Source: Streptomyces silvae
Lineage (GTDB): Bacteria > Actinomycetota > Actinomycetes > Streptomycetales > Streptomycetaceae
Direction of reading: 5' to 3'
DNA length: 64,000 nt
Assembly: GCF_016745505.1 (NCBI RefSeq)
Contig: NZ_JAERUC010000145.1
Location: 1 to 64,000 of the forward strand
Both the position numbers and the translations under genes were made by a program. Within the stretch, counting starts at the first letter, position 1. The number at the start of each line of letters is the position of its first letter. The notes beneath the pieces are model-generated. The model was not told where the DNA came from, did not search any database, and worked only from the letters and a program-made list of their open reading frames with translations. Of the stretch, positions 18,701 to 27,457 are shown piece after piece.

Positions 18701-19510
18701 TCACACCCGGCAGAGCACCTCGCCGTGGGGCACCATGAACCAGGCGTCGGGCTCCGCGCCCCACGCGTGCCAGGCCTCCGAGATCGCGGTCAGCTGCCCG
18801 GCGGTCGCGTGCCCGCCGTCCACGGCCAGTTCCGCGTACACCGACGCGATCGTACGGTCCGCCCACAGACCGCTCCACCAGGCGCGGTTCTCCGGGGTGG
18901 CGAAGCACCAGGCCCCCGCGGTGGGCGTGATGTCGGTGAAGCCCGCCTGCCGCGCCCAGGACAGCAGCCGGCGTCCGGCGTCGGGCTCACCGCCGTTGGC
19001 CCGGGCCACCCGGCCGTACAGCTCCTGCCACTCGTGCATCCCGGGCACCTCCGGGTACCAGGTCATGGCCGCGTAGTCGCTGTCGCGGGCGGCGACGACA
19101 CCGCCGGGACGGCACACCCGCCGCATCTCGTGCAGTGCCTGCACCGGGTCGCTGACGTGCTGGAGCACCTGATGGGCGTGGACCACGTCGAAGGAGTCGT
19201 CCGGGAAGTCCAGGGCGTGCACATCGGCCGTGGCGAACTCGACGTTCTCCACGCCGCGTTCGGCGGCGTTCGCAGCCGCGCGCTCCAGGACGTCATGGCT
19301 CGCGTCGACCGCGGTCACCCGGCCGGGCGCCACCAGCGACGCGAGGTCCGTCGTGATGGTGCCCGGCCCGCAGCCCACGTCCAGGACCGCCTGGCCCGGG
19401 CGGAGTTCGGCGATCAGGTAGGCCGCCGAATTCGCGGCGGTGCGCCACTGGTGCGAACGCAGCACCGACTCGTGGTGGCCGTGGGTGTAGACAGCTGTTT
19501 CCTTCGGCAT
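18701..19510 (-). CDS. Class I SAM-dependent methyltransferase (UbiE/Coq5-like)
   Basis: The 269-residue protein has motif I as VLDVGCGPGTITTDL (about 43-57), a following VTAVDAS acidic strand, and FDVVHAHQVLQHVSDP as motif IV with the post-motif pattern. The C-terminal part contains several tryptophans (MTWYPEVPGMHEWQELYG, NRAWWSGLW), seen in small-molecule methyltransferases. The acceptor is unknown. It runs in the same direction as the PAP2-kinase gene upstream, which ends 98 bases before its start. Confidence 0.88.
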   Translation of the reverse strand: MPKETAVYTHGHHESVLRSHQWRTAANSAAYLIAELRPGQAVLDVGCGPGTITTDLASLVAPGRVTAVDASHDVLERAAANAAERGVENVEFATADVHALDFPDDSFDVVHAHQVLQHVSDPVQALHEMRRVCRPGGVVAARDSDYAAMTWYPEVPGMHEWQELYGRVARANGGEPDAGRRLLSWARQAGFTDITPTAGAWCFATPENRAWWSGLWADRTIASVYAELAVDGGHATAGQLTAISEAWHAWGAEPDAWFMVPHGEVLCRV

Positions 19511-19608
19511 GGCCGTACGTCCTCTCTCGGACCTCAGTCGCAGGCGATGGAACGACGGTACGCCGCGATGTCGGATCCTGAGATGGGCGTCTCATGATGT
19601 GGTCGTCG

Positions 19609-21105
19609 CTACACCGGCATCGGGCAGTACACCGTCAGCGCCTCGGGCAGCTTGTCGATCATCAACTCCGTTCCGGAGTGCGCCACTTCACCGTCGTACG
19701 CATACGGCGTCCCCGGTGCGAGACCGGCGATCCGCACCCTGCGGCGCCGTACCGCCGCATGGACGGGCGACCGGCTCAGCGGTCCCGCGACCGCGGCGGC
19801 GAGCAGCCGCAGCGCCGGGGTGCGGCCGCCGTGCACCACGCGTACGTCGAGCAGGCCGTCCGCCAAATTGTGGCGGCGCCCCGGCGCGGGACCCACCCGC
19901 TGGAACAGTCCGTTGCCCACGAAGAGCAGCCACAACGGCCGCCGACGTCCCTGGAGTTCCGCGGTCAGCGGCCGGGAGCCGCGCAGCGCCTCGAAGGCGG
20001 CGAGCACCCCGGCGGGCCAGCCGCCGATCCGGGGCGCCCAGTGCTCCCGGGTCCGTACGAGCTCCGGATACACCCCCAGGCTGAAAGCGTTGAGGAAGTA
20101 CCCGTGCGCCCCGCCCGGCCCCTGCGGCCCCGGCCGGAAGCGGCCCAGGTCGACACGGACCGCGTCGCCCGTGGTCAGCGCCGTCACCGTGTCGTGCACG
20201 GTCTCGATGCCGAGGTCGTACGCGAAGTGGTTGAGGGTCCCGCCGGGGAAGACGGCGAGCGGCAGGCTGTGGGTCGCCGCGACGGCCGCCGCCATGTTGA
20301 CCGTCCCGTCGCCCCCGCAGACGCCCAGGGCCTTGCCCTGCCGTGCCGCCTTCTCCAGGCATCCCGGCAGGTCGGCGGGCGCGCACTCGATCGTCTCCGC
20401 GAGCGGCAGCGCGTCGCGGATGACGGTCGCCGCCGCGGTCGCCGAGCCGGACTCCCGGTTGACGACCACCACCAGATCCTGTCCGGCGGGCAGCGCCGGG
20501 GCCTCGGCCGGCGGCCGGCCCGGGGCCGGGAGCTGTCCACGCGTCGGTACGACGCCGCGCAGGGCGAACGCGGCCCCGATGCCGAGCGCCGCCCCGGCCA
20601 CCACATCGCTCGGATAGTGGACGCCGGTGTAGACGCGGGAGGCGGCCACCGCCGCCGCCACCGGGGCGACGACCGCGCCCCAGCCCTTCGACTCCATGGC
20701 GACACCCGTCGCGAAGGCCGCGGCCGAGGCGGCGTGCCCCGACGGGAAGGACGTGGTGAACGGCTGCCGCTTCAGCTGCCGGATGACGGGAACGAGATCC
20801 ACTATCGGGCGCTCCCTGCGCACCGCTCCCTTGCCCACGGTGTTGATCGCGGCCGAGGCGACGGCCAGCGAGGCGATCCCGCGCAGCGCCGCTCTGCGGG
20901 ACCGCGCACTGGAGCCCAGCGCCGCCATGCCCGCGGCGGCCCCGACCCACAGCAGCCCGTGATTGGCGCTGCGGCTCAGCCGTGGCAGGACGTGCTCGGC
21001 GCCGGGCCAGTGTCTTTCGGCCACGCGCTGGAACGCGGCGAGATCGCGCTGGTGGAACCAGTCCCGCCAGCGGCCGGGGGAGGAGAGGCTGCTCGTTGTC
21101 GACAT
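19609..21105 (-). CDS. Fused PAP2 phosphatase / diacylglycerol-kinase-like protein
   Basis: The 498-residue protein joins two lipid enzymes. The N-terminal half is a membrane PAP2 phosphatase with KGAVRRERP (92-100), PSGH (121-124) and SRVYTGVHYPSD (156-167, His163). The C-terminal half is a lipid/sphingosine kinase domain with VNRESGSA and the nucleotide-binding CGGDGTVN, then GGTLNHFAYD. Known actinobacterial fusions of this type act on phosphatidic acid or undecaprenyl-type lipids. ATG 21105 (MSTTSSLSS) was chosen over a longer reading with no family likeness. Confidence 0.9.
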   Translation of the reverse strand: MSTTSSLSSPGRWRDWFHQRDLAAFQRVAERHWPGAEHVLPRLSRSANHGLLWVGAAAGMAALGSSARSRRAALRGIASLAVASAAINTVGKGAVRRERPIVDLVPVIRQLKRQPFTTSFPSGHAASAAAFATGVAMESKGWGAVVAPVAAAVAASRVYTGVHYPSDVVAGAALGIGAAFALRGVVPTRGQLPAPGRPPAEAPALPAGQDLVVVVNRESGSATAAATVIRDALPLAETIECAPADLPGCLEKAARQGKALGVCGGDGTVNMAAAVAATHSLPLAVFPGGTLNHFAYDLGIETVHDTVTALTTGDAVRVDLGRFRPGPQGPGGAHGYFLNAFSLGVYPELVRTREHWAPRIGGWPAGVLAAFEALRGSRPLTAELQGRRRPLWLLFVGNGLFQRVGPAPGRRHNLADGLLDVRVVHGGRTPALRLLAAAVAGPLSRSPVHAAVRRRRVRIAGLAPGTPYAYDGEVAHSGTELMIDKLPEALTVYCPMPV

Positions 21106-21235
21106 GGGACAGCGAATACCCTGCGACCGGGCCGTGAACCAGGAGGCGCGCGTGGCGCGCACCACCGAATCCCGGCGGAATCGGATGGATGTGGTGAATT
21201 GCCCCCGTCCCGCCCGCTCCGTCTCGCCGAGGGCG

Positions 21236-21265
21236 TTGCCCGGACAAGTTCCCTGCCGCTAGCCT
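21236..21265 (+). promoter_or_regulatory. Promoter of the IclR gene, apparently giving a leaderless transcript
   Basis: TTGCCC (21236-21241) and TAGCCT (21260-21265) are separated by 18 bases. The first base after the usual 6-base gap is the G of GTG at 21272, so the mRNA would begin at the start codon. Confidence 0.55.
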
Positions 21266-21271
21266 GCGTTC

Positions 21272-22093
21272 GTGATTCCGGCCATTGACCGGAGTGTCGA
21301 ACGAGATTGGCGGGCGATCATGGGGCGACTCGTCCCTGCGGTGACCAGGGCGCTGGATGTTCTCGAGCTCTTCCTCCAGGGCGAGGGGACCCTGTCCGCT
21401 CCCGAAGTCACCCGCAAGCTCCAACTGCCGCGGACCACCGTGCACGAACTGCTCACCACGCTCGCCGCGCGCTCCTACCTGGTGACGGTCCCGGAGCAGC
21501 CGGGCCGCTACCGCCTCGGCGTACGCACGTACCAGCTCGGCAGCCGCTACGCCGAGAAGCTCGACCTCGCCGCCGAGGGCCAGCAGGTGGCCCGTGAGGT
21601 CGCCGAGACCTGCGGCGAGACGGTCCACGTGGCGATCCTGGAGGACACGGAGGTCATCTACATCGCCAAGGTGGACTCCACCCACGCCGTCCGCATGGTC
21701 TCCGCCGCCGGCCGGAAGCTGCCCGCCCACTGCACCTCGGTCGGCAAGCTGCTGCTCGCCGCGCTGCCGGAGGCGGAGCTCGACGCCCGCCTCGACGGAC
21801 GCGAGCTCGTCGCCATGACCGACAACAGCCTCACCGACGCCACGGAGCTGCGGGCCGCGCTCGCCGTCGTCCGCAAGCGGGGCATCGCCGTGGAGCACCG
21901 GGAGTCCAACCCCGATGTGAGCTGTGTCGCCGCACCCGTCCGGGACCGGTCGGGGCGGGTCGTCGCCGCGCTCTCCATCTCGGTGCCGATGATCCGCTGG
22001 ACCGAGGAGCGTGAGGAGGAACTCGCGCAGCTCGCCGCGGGCGGCGCCGACGCGCTGTCCGGCCGGCTCGGACACCACCGGCCCCAGATATGA
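21272..22093 (+). CDS. IclR-family transcriptional regulator
   Basis: The 273-residue protein has an N-terminal winged helix (VPAVTRALDVLELFL through RTTVHELLTTLAAR) and a C-terminal IclR effector domain containing ETVHVAILEDTEVIYIAKVDS and LPAHCTSVGKLLLA. GTG 21272 was chosen because a promoter places the transcript start there; ATG 21320 (MGRLVPAVTRALD) lacks a ribosome site but is a credible alternative giving 257 residues. It overlaps the SMP-30 gene by 4 bases (ATGA), so it probably controls its own two-gene operon for sugar-acid metabolism. Confidence 0.88.
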   Translation: MIPAIDRSVERDWRAIMGRLVPAVTRALDVLELFLQGEGTLSAPEVTRKLQLPRTTVHELLTTLAARSYLVTVPEQPGRYRLGVRTYQLGSRYAEKLDLAAEGQQVAREVAETCGETVHVAILEDTEVIYIAKVDSTHAVRMVSAAGRKLPAHCTSVGKLLLAALPEAELDARLDGRELVAMTDNSLTDATELRAALAVVRKRGIAVEHRESNPDVSCVAAPVRDRSGRVVAALSISVPMIRWTEEREEELAQLAAGGADALSGRLGHHRPQI

Positions 22094-22938
22094 GGCCGGC
22101 CTGGGAGGTGGCCGTGCGGGAGCGGGCCGAGCTGGGCGAAGGCCCCACCTGGGACCCGGCCACCGGGCGGCTGATCTGGGTCGACATACTCTCGGCCCGT
22201 GTCCACACCTACGACCCGTCGACCGGCCGCCGTACGGTCATGGCCACCGGCCAGCACGTCGGTGCGGCCAAACCCCGGGCGGGCGGCGGCCTCGTGGTCG
22301 TCCTGCGGGACGGCGTGGGGCTGTACGACGCGGGCGGCGCCTTCTCCTGGCTGTTCCACGACCCCGTCCCCGGGCGGCGGGGCAACGACGCGGCCGTGGC
22401 ACCGGACGGCGCGCTCTGGGCGGGCACCATGCGCTACGACGAGGCGGAGGGCGGCGGCACCCTGTCCCGGATCGCCCCGGACGGCACGGTGCGCCGGGTC
22501 CTGGACGCGGTGACGGTCAGCAACGGCACCGGATGGAGCCCGGACGGCCGGCTCATGTACTACATCGACACCCCCGCACGGCGGATCGACGTCTTCGACG
22601 TGGACGGGGAGCACGTCCGGAACCGGCGGACCTTCGCCACCGTCGGGGACGGCGCCGGATGGCCCGACGGGCTGACGGTGGACGCCGACGGCTGTGTCTG
22701 GGTCGCCTTCTGGGACGGCGCGGCGATCCGCCGCCACACCCCCGACGGCCGGGTGGACCGGGTCGTGGAGCTGCCGGTCCGGCGGCCCACGGCGTGCGCG
22801 TTCGGCGGGCCAGGCCTCCGCGACCTGTACGTGTCCACCGCCCGTACGGGCCTGGACGCCCCCCACCCGCTGTCGGGCTCCCTGCTGGTGCTGCCGGACG
22901 CGGGCCAGGGCCTGCCCGGAACGCCGTTCGCCGGCTGA
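22090..22938 (+). CDS. SMP-30/gluconolactonase/LRE-family protein
   Basis: The 282-residue protein is a six-bladed propeller of the SMP-30 lactonase family. The metal ligand Glu is in ERAELGEGPTWDP, and further ligands are in VSNGTGWSPDGRLMYYIDT and GAGWPDGLTVDADG. Such enzymes open aldonolactones (glucono-, xylono- or galactono-lactone). Its ATG overlaps the IclR stop, which argues for coupled expression. No sugar dehydrogenase or dehydratase lies next to it, so the pathway is incomplete here. Confidence 0.88.
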   Translation: MRPAWEVAVRERAELGEGPTWDPATGRLIWVDILSARVHTYDPSTGRRTVMATGQHVGAAKPRAGGGLVVVLRDGVGLYDAGGAFSWLFHDPVPGRRGNDAAVAPDGALWAGTMRYDEAEGGGTLSRIAPDGTVRRVLDAVTVSNGTGWSPDGRLMYYIDTPARRIDVFDVDGEHVRNRRTFATVGDGAGWPDGLTVDADGCVWVAFWDGAAIRRHTPDGRVDRVVELPVRRPTACAFGGPGLRDLYVSTARTGLDAPHPLSGSLLVLPDAGQGLPGTPFAG

Positions 22939-23051
22939 GCGGGGCGGGGGCCGGCGTGCGTATTTCCGGCACCTTCCTGCGCCGGTGCGGGGGCGGACCC
23001 CAAGGAACCTCCGTATAAAGGCCTAGAGCGACCCAGGCGGAGGGAGGCGGC

Positions 23052-24290
23052 ATGCACCGGAGCGAGCGGACGCGGCGCCACCCCCTCCAGGAGGACCACG
23101 GTCCCGTCCGCTACGGGCCGCCCGCACCCGACCCGGGCCTCCCCGTGCTGCTCGAGCTGGCCGGCGTACTGGCCGCGTCGGCCGCACGGACCCGTCCCGA
23201 ACCGCCCGGTGGCGGAACGATCCTGCGGGAGGCGGCCTGCGGCTACTGGGAGCGGCGGGGCCTGCACGGCGGGCCCGGGAGCGTCGCCGCGGCCCCGGGC
23301 GCCCAGCCGCTCCTGCTCGCGCTGATCGCCGCGTACGGCGGCGACGTGCTCATGCCCCGGCCCTGTCCCGCCACCTGGATGCCGCAGGCCCGGCTGCTGG
23401 GCCGGCTCGCCTACCACGTGCCGACGCCCGCCGAGTGCGGCGGCATCCCCGACCCGTACGCCCTGCTGGAGACCGTACGCAGGGTGCGCGCCGAGGGCGG
23501 CAGGCCCCGGTTGCTCCTGATCTCCGTGGCCGACGACCCGACCGCTACCCTCGCTCCGCCCGAACTGGTCCGCGAGGCGTGCGAGGCCGCCGTCTCCGAG
23601 GGTCTGCACATCGTCAGCGACGAGACCTGGCGCGACACCCTGCACCGCCCCCAGGACACCGTCCTCCTCAGCCCCGCCGAGATGTGCCCCGACGACGTCA
23701 CCGTCCTGTCCGACCTGGCCGGAGCCCTCACCCCGTCCGCCTGGCCGGTCGCCGTCGCACGCTTCCCCGCGACGGCACGCGCCGCCGCGCGTCACGCCCG
23801 GGTCCTCGACATCCTCACCGCCCTCGGCGCCCTCGTCGCGGAGCCGGTCGCCAGGGCCGCCGCCCACGCGCTGGGCGAGCCCGAGGCCGTCAGGGAGCGG
23901 ATCCGGCAGGCGGCGCGCCTCCAGGCCCACGTCGCCTCCGCCGCCCACCGCGCGGTGCTCACGGTCGGCGCCCTGGCCAGGCCGCCGCAGGCCGGGCGCC
24001 ATCTCTACGCCGATCTCGGACCCCTGCGCGCCCGGCTGGCCGCCCGTGGGGTCACGGACTCCATGGAGCTGGAGGAGTACCTGACGGAACGTCTCGGCGC
24101 CCCCGCCCCCGGCGGGCACCGCTTCGGGGACGAACTGGGGGCGCTGCGGGTGCGGCTGAGCACCGGACCGCTGCTCGGCTCAACCCCGGAGCAGCAGACG
24201 GAGTCCCTCACTGCGGTGGAGCCCCTGAAATTGCCCCATGTCGCCCGGGCACTGAGCATGTTCGCAGCAGCCCTCGATGAACTCCGATGA
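23052..24290 (+). CDS. Aminotransferase class I/II-fold protein lacking the catalytic lysine
   Basis: The 412-residue protein follows the type-I PLP fold: GAQPLLLALIAAYGGD (cofactor-phosphate region), LLLISVADDPTATLAPPEL aligned to the NPxNPTG segment, and HIVSDETWRDTLH aligned to the conserved Asp/Tyr strand. Where active enzymes have SKxxxxPGWRxGY, this one reads SDLAGALTPSAWPVA, with Gly224 in the lysine position relative to Trp231. NNPTG has become DDPTA. It probably cannot form the usual PLP aldimine and may be a binding or regulatory protein. GGGAGG precedes the ATG. The MBL hydrolase gene starts 14 bases downstream. Confidence 0.8.
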   Translation: MHRSERTRRHPLQEDHGPVRYGPPAPDPGLPVLLELAGVLAASAARTRPEPPGGGTILREAACGYWERRGLHGGPGSVAAAPGAQPLLLALIAAYGGDVLMPRPCPATWMPQARLLGRLAYHVPTPAECGGIPDPYALLETVRRVRAEGGRPRLLLISVADDPTATLAPPELVREACEAAVSEGLHIVSDETWRDTLHRPQDTVLLSPAEMCPDDVTVLSDLAGALTPSAWPVAVARFPATARAAARHARVLDILTALGALVAEPVARAAAHALGEPEAVRERIRQAARLQAHVASAAHRAVLTVGALARPPQAGRHLYADLGPLRARLAARGVTDSMELEEYLTERLGAPAPGGHRFGDELGALRVRLSTGPLLGSTPEQQTESLTAVEPLKLPHVARALSMFAAALDELR

Positions 24291-24303
24291 CAGGAGCCTC
24301 TCG

Positions 24304-25329
24304 ATGACGGAACAGACCGAGCGCCCGTTCGCCGGATCCGGCCGCACGCCCGCGGACCCCGCCGTCGCCGCTCCGCGCCCCCTCGGTGAGCTCCGGACCT
24401 GGCCCCGCAGCTTCGCCGACCGGCTCACCGCGCCGCTGCCGGGTGTCAGGGGCATGACCCGTCTGGCCAGGGAGCGCTCGCTGCGGCCCAACGCCGAGGG
24501 GCTCCGGGGCATCCACCGGCTGCCGTACGCCCCCCGGCCCCTGCCCGTCACGGACACCGACACGACGGCCGTGACCTGGGCCGGACACGCCAGCTGGATC
24601 GTCCGCATCGGCGGGCTCACCGTCCTCACCGACCCCGTCTGGTCGCGCCGCATCCTGGGCACCCCCGCCAGGATCACCCCCGTCGGGGTCCGCTGGGAGG
24701 CCCTGCCGCCCGTCGACGCGGTCCTCATCAGCCACAACCACTACGACCACCTGGACGCCCCCACGCTCCGCCGGCTCCCCAGGGACACCCCGCTCCTCGT
24801 CCCCGCCGGCCTCGGCCGCTGGTGCCGGCGCCGTCGCTTCACCTGCGTCACCGAGCTGGACTGGTGGGAATCGGCCGAGCTGGGCGGCGTCCGCTTCGAC
24901 TTCGTGCCCTCGCACCACTGGTCCAAGCGCACCCTCCTGGACACCTGCCGGTCCCTGTGGGGCGGCTGGGTGCTCGGTGACGCCCGGGGACGGCGGCTCT
25001 ACTTCGCCGGCGACACCGGCTACGGCCACTGGTTCAAGGAGATCGGCCGCCGCTACCCCGGCCTGGACCTCGCCATGCTGCCGATCGGGGCGTACGAACC
25101 GCGCTGGTGGCTCTCGGACGTGCACACCGACCCCGAGGAGGCCGTCCAGGCGTACGAGGACCTCGGGGCCCGTGCGATGGCGCCCATGCACTGGGCGACG
25201 TTCCTGCTGTCCGCCGAACCGGTGCTCGAACCGCTGACCCGGCTCCGTACGGCCTGGCAGCGGGCCGGACATCCGCGCGCCGACCTCTGGGACCTGCCGG
25301 TCGGCGCCTCACGCGTCCTGGAAGCCTGA
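24304..25329 (+). CDS. MBL-fold hydrolase of the NAPE-PLD-like group
   Basis: The 341-residue protein shows the metallo-beta-lactamase ligands ISHNHYDHLD (His144, His146, Asp148, His149), PSHHWSKR, FAGDTGYG and a C-terminal MHWATF. VTWAGHASWIVRIGG and SRRILGTPARITPVG are characteristic of the NAPE-PLD/YfeJ-like set, some of which hydrolyse N-acylphosphatidylethanolamine. The ATG at 24304 was chosen for the AGGAG 9 bases upstream; an earlier ATG overlaps the PLP-fold gene. The two genes form a tight unit and may act on one lipid or amino-lipid substrate. Confidence 0.87.
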   Translation: MTEQTERPFAGSGRTPADPAVAAPRPLGELRTWPRSFADRLTAPLPGVRGMTRLARERSLRPNAEGLRGIHRLPYAPRPLPVTDTDTTAVTWAGHASWIVRIGGLTVLTDPVWSRRILGTPARITPVGVRWEALPPVDAVLISHNHYDHLDAPTLRRLPRDTPLLVPAGLGRWCRRRRFTCVTELDWWESAELGGVRFDFVPSHHWSKRTLLDTCRSLWGGWVLGDARGRRLYFAGDTGYGHWFKEIGRRYPGLDLAMLPIGAYEPRWWLSDVHTDPEEAVQAYEDLGARAMAPMHWATFLLSAEPVLEPLTRLRTAWQRAGHPRADLWDLPVGASRVLEA

Positions 25330-25354
25330 CCGGTGCCCGGCCGGCCCACCGGTC
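25328..25354. terminator. Shared hairpin between convergent MBL and DedA genes
   Basis: An 8-bp stem (GACCGGTG and its complement) around an 11-base GC-rich loop overlaps the stop of the rightward gene and ends 2 bases before the stop of the leftward gene. It could terminate in both directions. Confidence 0.5.
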
Positions 25355-25356
25355 CC

Positions 25357-25986
25357 TCAGTCCGCCACCCGCGCCATCCGGGCCCGCAACCGCCGCCAGA
25401 GCGCAGGCGTCCCGCTGATCAGCAGCGTCAGCACCACCGCCGCGAGCACCCCCTCCCACGGCTCCGGGAACAGCGAACCGCCCAGGATCCCGATCAGCTG
25501 ATACGTCGCCGCCCAGGCCAGACACGCGGACACATCACCCCGGGCGAACTGCCGCAGCGGCATCTCGCCGAGCAGACAGGCCAGCATCACCGGTATCCGC
25601 CCGGCCGGCACCAGCCGGGACAGCACCAGCACCATCGTGTCGTGCTCGTCGAGCTTCCGCTGCGCCTGCTCCAGCCGCTCCGGAGCCGCCCTGCCGGTGA
25701 TCGCCTCCAGCCACTTCGAACCGTTCTTGGAGCGCACCCCGCGCTGCCCCAGCCAGTACAGGCAGACGTCCCCGAGGAACGCAGCGGCGGACGCCACGGC
25801 GAACACCACGAGCAGGGCGAACGGTGACGTCTGGTGCAACGTCACCACGGCCGCCGTACTCACCAGCGCCCCCGTCGGCACCACGGGCAACAGGGACCCC
25901 AGCGCCACGAGCAGGAACAACGTCGGGTAGCCGACGGCCTGCTGCGTCGACTCCGTCGGCAGCTGCCCCAGCACTTCCTCTATCAC
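25357..25986 (-). CDS. DedA-family membrane protein
   Basis: A 209-residue polytopic protein with four to five hydrophobic segments (for example YPTLFLLVALGSLLPVVPTG and LLVVFAVASAAAFLGD). It has the DedA-type GD near the second helix and the motif VLSRLVPAGRIPVMLACLLGEM, whose Arg-Pro pattern resembles the FxRFxPxxR of DedA proteins. DedA proteins are linked to lipid carrier recycling (undecaprenyl phosphate flipping in some). The ATG overlaps the upstream MBL gene stop by 4 bases, so the two are co-translated. Confidence 0.85.
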   Translation of the reverse strand: MIEEVLGQLPTESTQQAVGYPTLFLLVALGSLLPVVPTGALVSTAAVVTLHQTSPFALLVVFAVASAAAFLGDVCLYWLGQRGVRSKNGSKWLEAITGRAAPERLEQAQRKLDEHDTMVLVLSRLVPAGRIPVMLACLLGEMPLRQFARGDVSACLAWAATYQLIGILGGSLFPEPWEGVLAAVVLTLLISGTPALWRRLRARMARVAD

Positions 25987-26759
25987 CTACGGGCCTCCGG
26001 CCTCACATGCTCGCCGTGCCCCAGCCGGTGCACCGCCACTTCCGGTGCCACCCGCGCGGCCTGCCGGACGAACTCGTCGCCCGGCGCGTGGAACTCGTGC
26101 GGCTTGACCCCGTCCATCCCGATCGGCCAGTACGTGCCGTAGTGCACCGGCACCGCGGACCGCGGCTCCAGCAGGGTCAGCACCTGCGCCGCGCGGGCCG
26201 CGTCCAGATGGTGATGGCCCAGGTTGGGCCCCCAGCCGCCGACCGGGAGCAGCGCCACGTCCACCGGGCCCACCGCGTCGGCCATGCCGTCGAAGAGCCC
26301 GGTGTCACCGGCGAAGTACGTACGGGCCTCGCCCTCGACGACGTACCCGAGAGCGGGCACCCGGTGCGGGCCCACCGGCAGCCGGCGTCCGTCGTGCAGC
26401 GCCGGGACCGCGCGCACCAGGACCTCGCCGACCCGCACCACGTCCCCCGGGGCGACCTCGGCGATCCGCAGCCCGCGCGCCCGGCGCAGCAGCCGGAGGC
26501 GCGGGACGGCCCCCACCGCGCCGCGGGGCACGATCAGCAGGCTGCCGGGCGCGAGCCGGGCCAGGGAGGGGAGATGCAGATGGTCGGAGTGCAGGTGGGA
26601 GATCAGGACGGCGTCGGCGACCGCGGCCTCCGGCGGCGGGACCTCGCCCCGTCGCCGCCGCAGATGCGCGAAACGGCGTGCGAACAGCGGGTCGGTCAGC
26701 ACCCGGACCCCGGTGTCCTCGATCGTGCAGGTGGCATGACCCCACCAGGTGACCTCCAC
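25983..26759 (-). CDS. MBL-fold metallo-hydrolase (UlaG-like)
   Basis: The 258-residue protein begins MEVTWWGHATCTIEDTGVRVLTDP and carries LISHLHSDHLHLPSL (HxHxDH), a later YFAGDTGLFDGM and VPVHYGTYWP. This is the UlaG/YtnP-like branch of the metallo-beta-lactamase fold; substrates range from lactones to phosphodiesters. It has no signal peptide. It is the first gene of a pair with DedA (ATGA overlap). Another MBL-fold gene ends 650 bases to the left on the opposite strand, but it belongs to a different subgroup. Confidence 0.87.
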   Translation of the reverse strand: MEVTWWGHATCTIEDTGVRVLTDPLFARRFAHLRRRRGEVPPPEAAVADAVLISHLHSDHLHLPSLARLAPGSLLIVPRGAVGAVPRLRLLRRARGLRIAEVAPGDVVRVGEVLVRAVPALHDGRRLPVGPHRVPALGYVVEGEARTYFAGDTGLFDGMADAVGPVDVALLPVGGWGPNLGHHHLDAARAAQVLTLLEPRSAVPVHYGTYWPIGMDGVKPHEFHAPGDEFVRQAARVAPEVAVHRLGHGEHVRPEARR

Positions 26760-26938
26760 CGCCCCGCCTCCTCGTACGCGCCCCCGCCGTCCCCGTTCCC
26801 GTACGAGGGTATGCGGTCCGCGCCCTCCCCACGCCGGAGTGCTCCTTCACGCCTGCTCCGGTGCGGTCACGGGCGGCTACGGAGGGCTACCGCGGGGGTA
26901 GGCTCGTGGCCAGTATCCGAGTGCGGGGGGATCCGTCC

Positions 26939-27355
26939 ATGGACGACGTCGGCGCAGACGTACGGGTGGCGGCCATCGCCAGTCTCACACCGCTGGAGGA
27001 GCTCGACGGCGATCCGTTCCTCGTCGACACCCGCAGCCAGCACGCCATGTGCGCACGCTGGGCCGCCGGCCAGGGGTACGTCGTCACCCGCCAGCTCCGT
27101 GTCTACGGGCTCCGCCCCGATCACCACGCCCTGTGGTCCGGCGTCGGGGACGAGCGGGTCGAGCTGTTCGTGGCACCCAACGACCGGGTGCTCGCGCGGG
27201 CGGTCGTCTCGGTGCCGGACTTCGCCGCGGAGTGCGCGCGACGGGGCGTACGGCTGGAGTTCGCCGGCCTGGAGGAGCCCGTCTACACCGCGCGCACCAA
27301 GGCCAGCGTCCACCGCAGGCTCTCCATGCCGACCGCAGGATACGACGGCTGCTGA
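26939..27355 (+). CDS. Short orphan protein resembling a decayed serine-recombinase catalytic domain
   Basis: The 138-residue protein has no assigned function I can name. Its core reads like a resolvase N-terminal domain: VDTRSQHAMCARWAAGQGY parallels the RVSTxxQ...C..YA...G region, and VELFVAPNDRVLARAVVS parallels the DVVVVxxLDRLxR strand. Then comes CARRGVRLEFAGLEEP, like the helix and strand near the end of that domain. The DNA-binding tail is absent. GGGGGGA precedes ATG 26939. The same gene order with a holin-like gene 102 bases on suggests a conserved chromosomal protein, not a mobile element. Confidence 0.75.
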   Translation: MDDVGADVRVAAIASLTPLEELDGDPFLVDTRSQHAMCARWAAGQGYVVTRQLRVYGLRPDHHALWSGVGDERVELFVAPNDRVLARAVVSVPDFAAECARRGVRLEFAGLEEPVYTARTKASVHRRLSMPTAGYDGC

Positions 27356-27457
27356 TGCCCGGAGAGGCCCCGGGGCCCGGCAGGAGCCTGAGGGGGCTAT
27401 GACAGGCTTGACGCGGGCCCATGACGGACACCGGGCCCGGACGTGAGGTGGAACGGC

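Noticed and set aside
26770-26808. Inverted repeat CCTCGTACG ... CGTACGAGG in the gap between the MBL gene and the orphan protein
   Set aside because: The 21-base loop and lack of association with a promoter or stop codon make it hard to assign; it may be chance in GC-rich DNA.
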